Assembly: GCF_018798885.1 (NCBI RefSeq)
Contig: NZ_CP076364.1
Span: 1-64,000 of the forward strand
Length of the DNA: 64,000 nucleotides
Direction of reading: 5' to 3'
Source: Gemmobacter fulvus
Lineage (GTDB): Bacteria; Pseudomonadota; Alphaproteobacteria; Rhodobacterales; Rhodobacteraceae
Shown: one piece after another, positions 61,251 through 64,000 of the stretch
Layout: each line of letters begins with the position of its first letter
How positions within the stretch are numbered: the first letter of the stretch is position 1
Position numbers and translations under genes: made by a program
Notes under the pieces: model-generated
Database searches by the model: none
Told to the model about the DNA's origin: nothing
The model's input: only the letters and a program-made list of their open reading frames with translations

Positions 61251-62332
61251 ATCGGCACACATCTTGGGAAAGTGGAGGCCTGGGCGACCAACGCCATCAG
61301 ATGCAACGTGGCCGGGTAATAGGGCTGATCGGCAGTAAAGCCCGGCATCAGGGCGCCGACCTCGTTGGTGGTAACACAGTTCGCAAGTGCCGCAACCGCA
61401 CCATAGCCGGGATGGGTACTGCGCTCGAATACGCCCTGCCCCGCTGGGTCAAAGACCGTGGGGGCACCACCCACATCCTCCGCCGCAGCCGTCATGTCGG
61501 CATAAGACCTGACCGCCGGGCTTTGCGCCTGACCGGACCAGAGCGCGAAGAGCGGCACCCGCACTGCCTCATACCCTGAGACGCCGGAGAAGGGCTGCGG
61601 CGCAGGGGCAATACCCGCCGCTGTCAGCATCACCCAGTCGGGAATCGGGCCCCGCGCGGCCAAATCCGCGATAAGCGCATTACCGTCGTCGGCCAGCCGC
61701 GAAAGTTCGGGCATGGCACATGCGCTGGCCAGCTCGTGCATCGCAAGGGGCATGTAATAGGAAGGATTTACCACGATCCCTTCGGGTCGGCGAAAACCAC
61801 TTACCCCCGGCAGCAAGACTTGCCGTGACGACCCATCAGGCCAAGGGGCCGTGCAGCGCCGGACCAGATCGCGTGTAATTTGTTCGGCCCGCGCAGTTTT
61901 GGCCTCTGCCTCGCCCTGCGCGGCCGAAAGGATCAGTCCCCAAGCGTAGAAGAGATCTCCATCGCTGGCATTGTTGCGGTCCGGAATACGGGGTGTCCTG
62001 TCCGGAAGCCAGCGCCAGGCAAGCAGCGCATCCTCGCGGACCGCGAGATTGGTCTCTGTCCAGTCGATGATCCGCGATACGGCCTCACCATCGCCAAAAA
62101 GCGCGGCGAGGGCCAGACCATAGCCCTGCCCCTCGGAATGGCTGGCGTTGCCCTGAAAGCCGTCCACCACCCGGCCCTCGGGGGCGAGGCAAAGCGTTTT
62201 CCAGGCCTGCCAGCTTTGTTGAAGCGGGTGATCCGCGCCAAAGGGCGCGGCCAGACCGCCGGTCTGTGACGATGCCGGCCCGCACAGCATTGGCGCGGCC
62301 AAGGCAGCACCAAGGAACGACCTGCGGTTCAT
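61247..62332 (-). CDS. bcsZ: Cellulose-synthase-associated endoglucanase (GH8)
   Basis: This is a 361-residue glycosidase of family 8. The start at 62332 overlaps bcsB by ATGA and has a Tat-like signal 'MNRRSFLGAALAAPMLCG'. The catalytic Glu sits in 'HSEGQGYGLALA' and the Asp in 'NNASDGDLFYAWGLI', both as in BcsZ/CMCax. It trims beta-1,4-glucan during cellulose export in the periplasm. Confidence 0.94.
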   Translation of the reverse strand: MNRRSFLGAALAAPMLCGPASSQTGGLAAPFGADHPLQQSWQAWKTLCLAPEGRVVDGFQGNASHSEGQGYGLALAALFGDGEAVSRIIDWTETNLAVREDALLAWRWLPDRTPRIPDRNNASDGDLFYAWGLILSAAQGEAEAKTARAEQITRDLVRRCTAPWPDGSSRQVLLPGVSGFRRPEGIVVNPSYYMPLAMHELASACAMPELSRLADDGNALIADLAARGPIPDWVMLTAAGIAPAPQPFSGVSGYEAVRVPLFALWSGQAQSPAVRSYADMTAAAEDVGGAPTVFDPAGQGVFERSTHPGYGAVAALANCVTTNEVGALMPGFTADQPYYPATLHLMALVAQASTFPRCVPI

Positions 62333-64000
62333 AGTCCCATTCCTTTTCTGCGGCTCAGAAGCACATAGAGCAATGCAGGCACCGCCGAGACCAAGGCCAG
62401 CCCCAGCATCGCGAGGGTGAACAGCAGCGGCGACCAGGAGGCGTAATTCCCAAGCGCCGTGCGCAGCTCGCCTGCATCGGGCGTGACCAGAAGGCGTGGC
62501 GGACGGATCGGGTTCCAGATTTGCCAGCTGCCGTCGGCTTGCAAAAGTGCGGCCTCGCCCTGCGCCAGAGAATCCTCGCGCAGCCGGTTCAGCGCGCTGC
62601 CAACCTCCGCGGCCGAAACGCCCGGTCCAAGCATCAGCCACAGCTCGCCACTTTGCTCAAACTCCGGCCGCAGCAACAAGGCCTGGCCGCTGCGCCCTTC
62701 CAACCAGGCCGGCAGGCTTTGCGCAGTTCCTACGAATGCACTGTCCCGCAGCGCCCGAAGCTCGCCCTCCAGATAGCTGCGTGGTGACAAGTTCTCCCAA
62801 AGGTCACTTACAAACTCGGAAGCCGCGCTTGGTTCCTCAACCGGCAGGGGTTCTTCGGCTTCATCGGTCAAACTGAATGTCGGCGCCGCCGGCGTTGGCG
62901 TCGCTGTGACAGTGGCCGCCGCGGTATCCGGTTCAGGGGCGCGCGGGAAAAGCACGCGCTGAACGGCAGTCAGCGAAAGTCCGGTTTCTTCAAACGGAAC
63001 CAGCCCGAAATCACCAAGGCCCACGACCTGCAGCCGGACGAGCGTGGAAACCTCGGCTGCAGGGGCCAGTTCGGCCGCAATCTGCGTTGCCTCACTCTCC
63101 AGCTTGTCCCGCTCGACAGCATCTTCGGGGGCAACGACCCCCGCAGGATCAAGCCTGAGCAGTGCCGTAACAAGTCCCGGCAGCACCATGGAGGGCGATG
63201 GCGGAATGGTCAGACTGCTTTCATCAAGAACCACCAGCATATCGGCGCGCATGACCGGACAGGCCCCCTCGGGCGGGTTTCCGGGAACCATCATCTCGAA
63301 GGAAAGGGTATTCTGCCCCGGATGCAACAGGTTGGCGTTGAATCCGACTGGCAGGACCGGAAGAATCTCTCCGCCCTCTTCGTCCAGCGGCAAAAGGCGG
63401 ATCGTCTCATCATTGACTTTGACGAGCAGGATCGCGCCCGACGGCAAGCCGCGCGCAAAGCCATAGGACAGGTCAAGGCGGGCCTTTTGGTTGGCCATCA
63501 AAAGCCAGTCCGTCGGCAGGGCGAAGGTGATATCACGGCGAAAATAGTGCGTGTTACCAATGACGTCGCCTGAGCGAAGCTCGGAGATCGGTGTTTTCAC
63601 GCCGGGGCGGATCTCTGCCTCCGTCACCGGAGGGGCCGGGGGAAAGGCGGCAAGGAAAGGCGTCAGATCGGGCAAAGCATCATCCAGGTATTCGATTTGC
63701 AGCACCAGCCCGCGGCTTGCACCCTGCCGAACCCAGGCGCGCGGCGCGTCCGAGGAGATCAGGGCGATCGAGGCGATCGGATGCTGTCCCAAACCATAGA
63801 AAGACCCCTGGGCGACACGTGCGCCGGGACCAAGCACCCGGCTCAGCTGCTCTGAAACCCTTCGGACCAGCGCCGGATCCGTGGTTTCATCGGTCAGCAA
63901 CAAGATGCTGCGGCCGCCGGATGTTTCGCTTCGGGCAGCGATCGCAAAGCCCGCAGCGTCGGGCTTCAGCGCCGCATCGGGAACTAAAACCCCGGTCTGG
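62329..64000 (-). CDS. bcsB: Cellulose synthase regulatory subunit BcsB, C-terminal part (continues past the window)
   Basis: The frame is open to the window end, so the start lies beyond 64000; about 557 residues are visible. The region with 'RSGDVIGNTHYFRRDITFAL' and 'LRSGDV'-like beta domains and the final membrane helix ('SPLLFTLAMLGLALVSAVPALL') match BcsB, the periplasmic carbohydrate-binding partner anchored beside BcsA. bcsA is expected just upstream, outside the window. Confidence 0.9.
   Translation of the reverse strand, partial: QTGVLVPDAALKPDAAGFAIAARSETSGGRSILLLTDETTDPALVRRVSEQLSRVLGPGARVAQGSFYGLGQHPIASIALISSDAPRAWVRQGASRGLVLQIEYLDDALPDLTPFLAAFPPAPPVTEAEIRPGVKTPISELRSGDVIGNTHYFRRDITFALPTDWLLMANQKARLDLSYGFARGLPSGAILLVKVNDETIRLLPLDEEGGEILPVLPVGFNANLLHPGQNTLSFEMMVPGNPPEGACPVMRADMLVVLDESSLTIPPSPSMVLPGLVTALLRLDPAGVVAPEDAVERDKLESEATQIAAELAPAAEVSTLVRLQVVGLGDFGLVPFEETGLSLTAVQRVLFPRAPEPDTAAATVTATPTPAAPTFSLTDEAEEPLPVEEPSAASEFVSDLWENLSPRSYLEGELRALRDSAFVGTAQSLPAWLEGRSGQALLLRPEFEQSGELWLMLGPGVSAAEVGSALNRLREDSLAQGEAALLQADGSWQIWNPIRPPRLLVTPDAGELRTALGNYASWSPLLFTLAMLGLALVSAVPALLYVLLSRRKGMGL

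Noticed and set aside
1-64000. CRISPR arrays, rRNA genes or complete tRNAs
   Set aside because: No regularly spaced short repeats, rRNA segments or complete cloverleaf sequences were seen on reading both strands.

Overview
The window comes from a high-GC alphaproteobacterium, most likely a Rhodobacterales member of the Paracoccus/Rhodobacter kind. This rests on the protein families, the VirB/D4 gene set, the Rhodobacter-like bcsB-bcsZ-TPR cellulose genes and the insertion-sequence load. The sequence does not show whether it is chromosome, chromid or large plasmid. Much of it is accessory DNA.

Region 1 (1-5.7 kb) is a patchwork: the end of a large ATPase-like gene, two small hypothetical genes, a 23S rRNA methyltransferase (RlmF), a ParD antitoxin with a frameshifted ParE, an excalibur-domain lipoprotein, a RelE/HTH toxin-antitoxin pair and a tyrosine recombinase. 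Region 2 (6-13.9 kb) is a drug-efflux block: an RND adaptor/pump pair, a 50-residue GTG-start protein, a TetR repressor, and a FabF paralogue transcribed toward a MATE exporter. Three different inverted repeats sit at the three promoter regions. Region 3 (14.1-14.7 kb) is a scrapyard of transposase remnants.

Region 4 (14.9-33.6 kb) is a conjugation block. A long minus-strand operon encodes VirB1, B2, B3, B4, a small lipoprotein, a second lytic transglycosylase, VirB5, a secreted protein, VirB6, B8, B9, B10, B11, a 728-residue unknown protein and VirD4. TrbM-like and HTH genes lie beyond it on the plus strand. No relaxase is visible.

Region 5 (34-45.5 kb) is a mobile catabolic cassette. A LacI-type regulator is divergent from an eight-gene minus-strand operon: membrane di-iron hydroxylase, ribose-type ABC importer (binding protein, permease, ATPase), Rieske ferredoxin, hydroxypyruvate-isomerase-like TIM barrel, PanB-like enzyme that appears to have lost the PanB metal ligands, and an inositol-dehydrogenase-like oxidoreductase. 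The cassette lies between two nearly identical 359-bp direct repeats made of the left end of an IS110-family element beside an IS5-type terminus. I rate this as the best candidate for an undescribed pathway.

Region 6 (45.6-53.1 kb) holds a secreted protein, an XRE-cupin regulator divergent from a two-gene aminotransferase/dehydrogenase operon, IS3 remnants, an RTX-repeat protein, an IS5-family element with a TA duplication, and a polysaccharide pyruvyl transferase. Region 7 (53.2-55.6 kb) is an IS5-family element split by an IS1111-type IS110 element. Its non-coding right end contains an 8-nt copy of its own target, as expected for a bridge RNA. Region 8 (55.8-64 kb) looks like core DNA for cellulose: GalU (UDP-glucose supply), two membrane diguanylate cyclases (c-di-GMP supply), and convergent bcsB (cut by the window end), bcsZ and a TPR protein.
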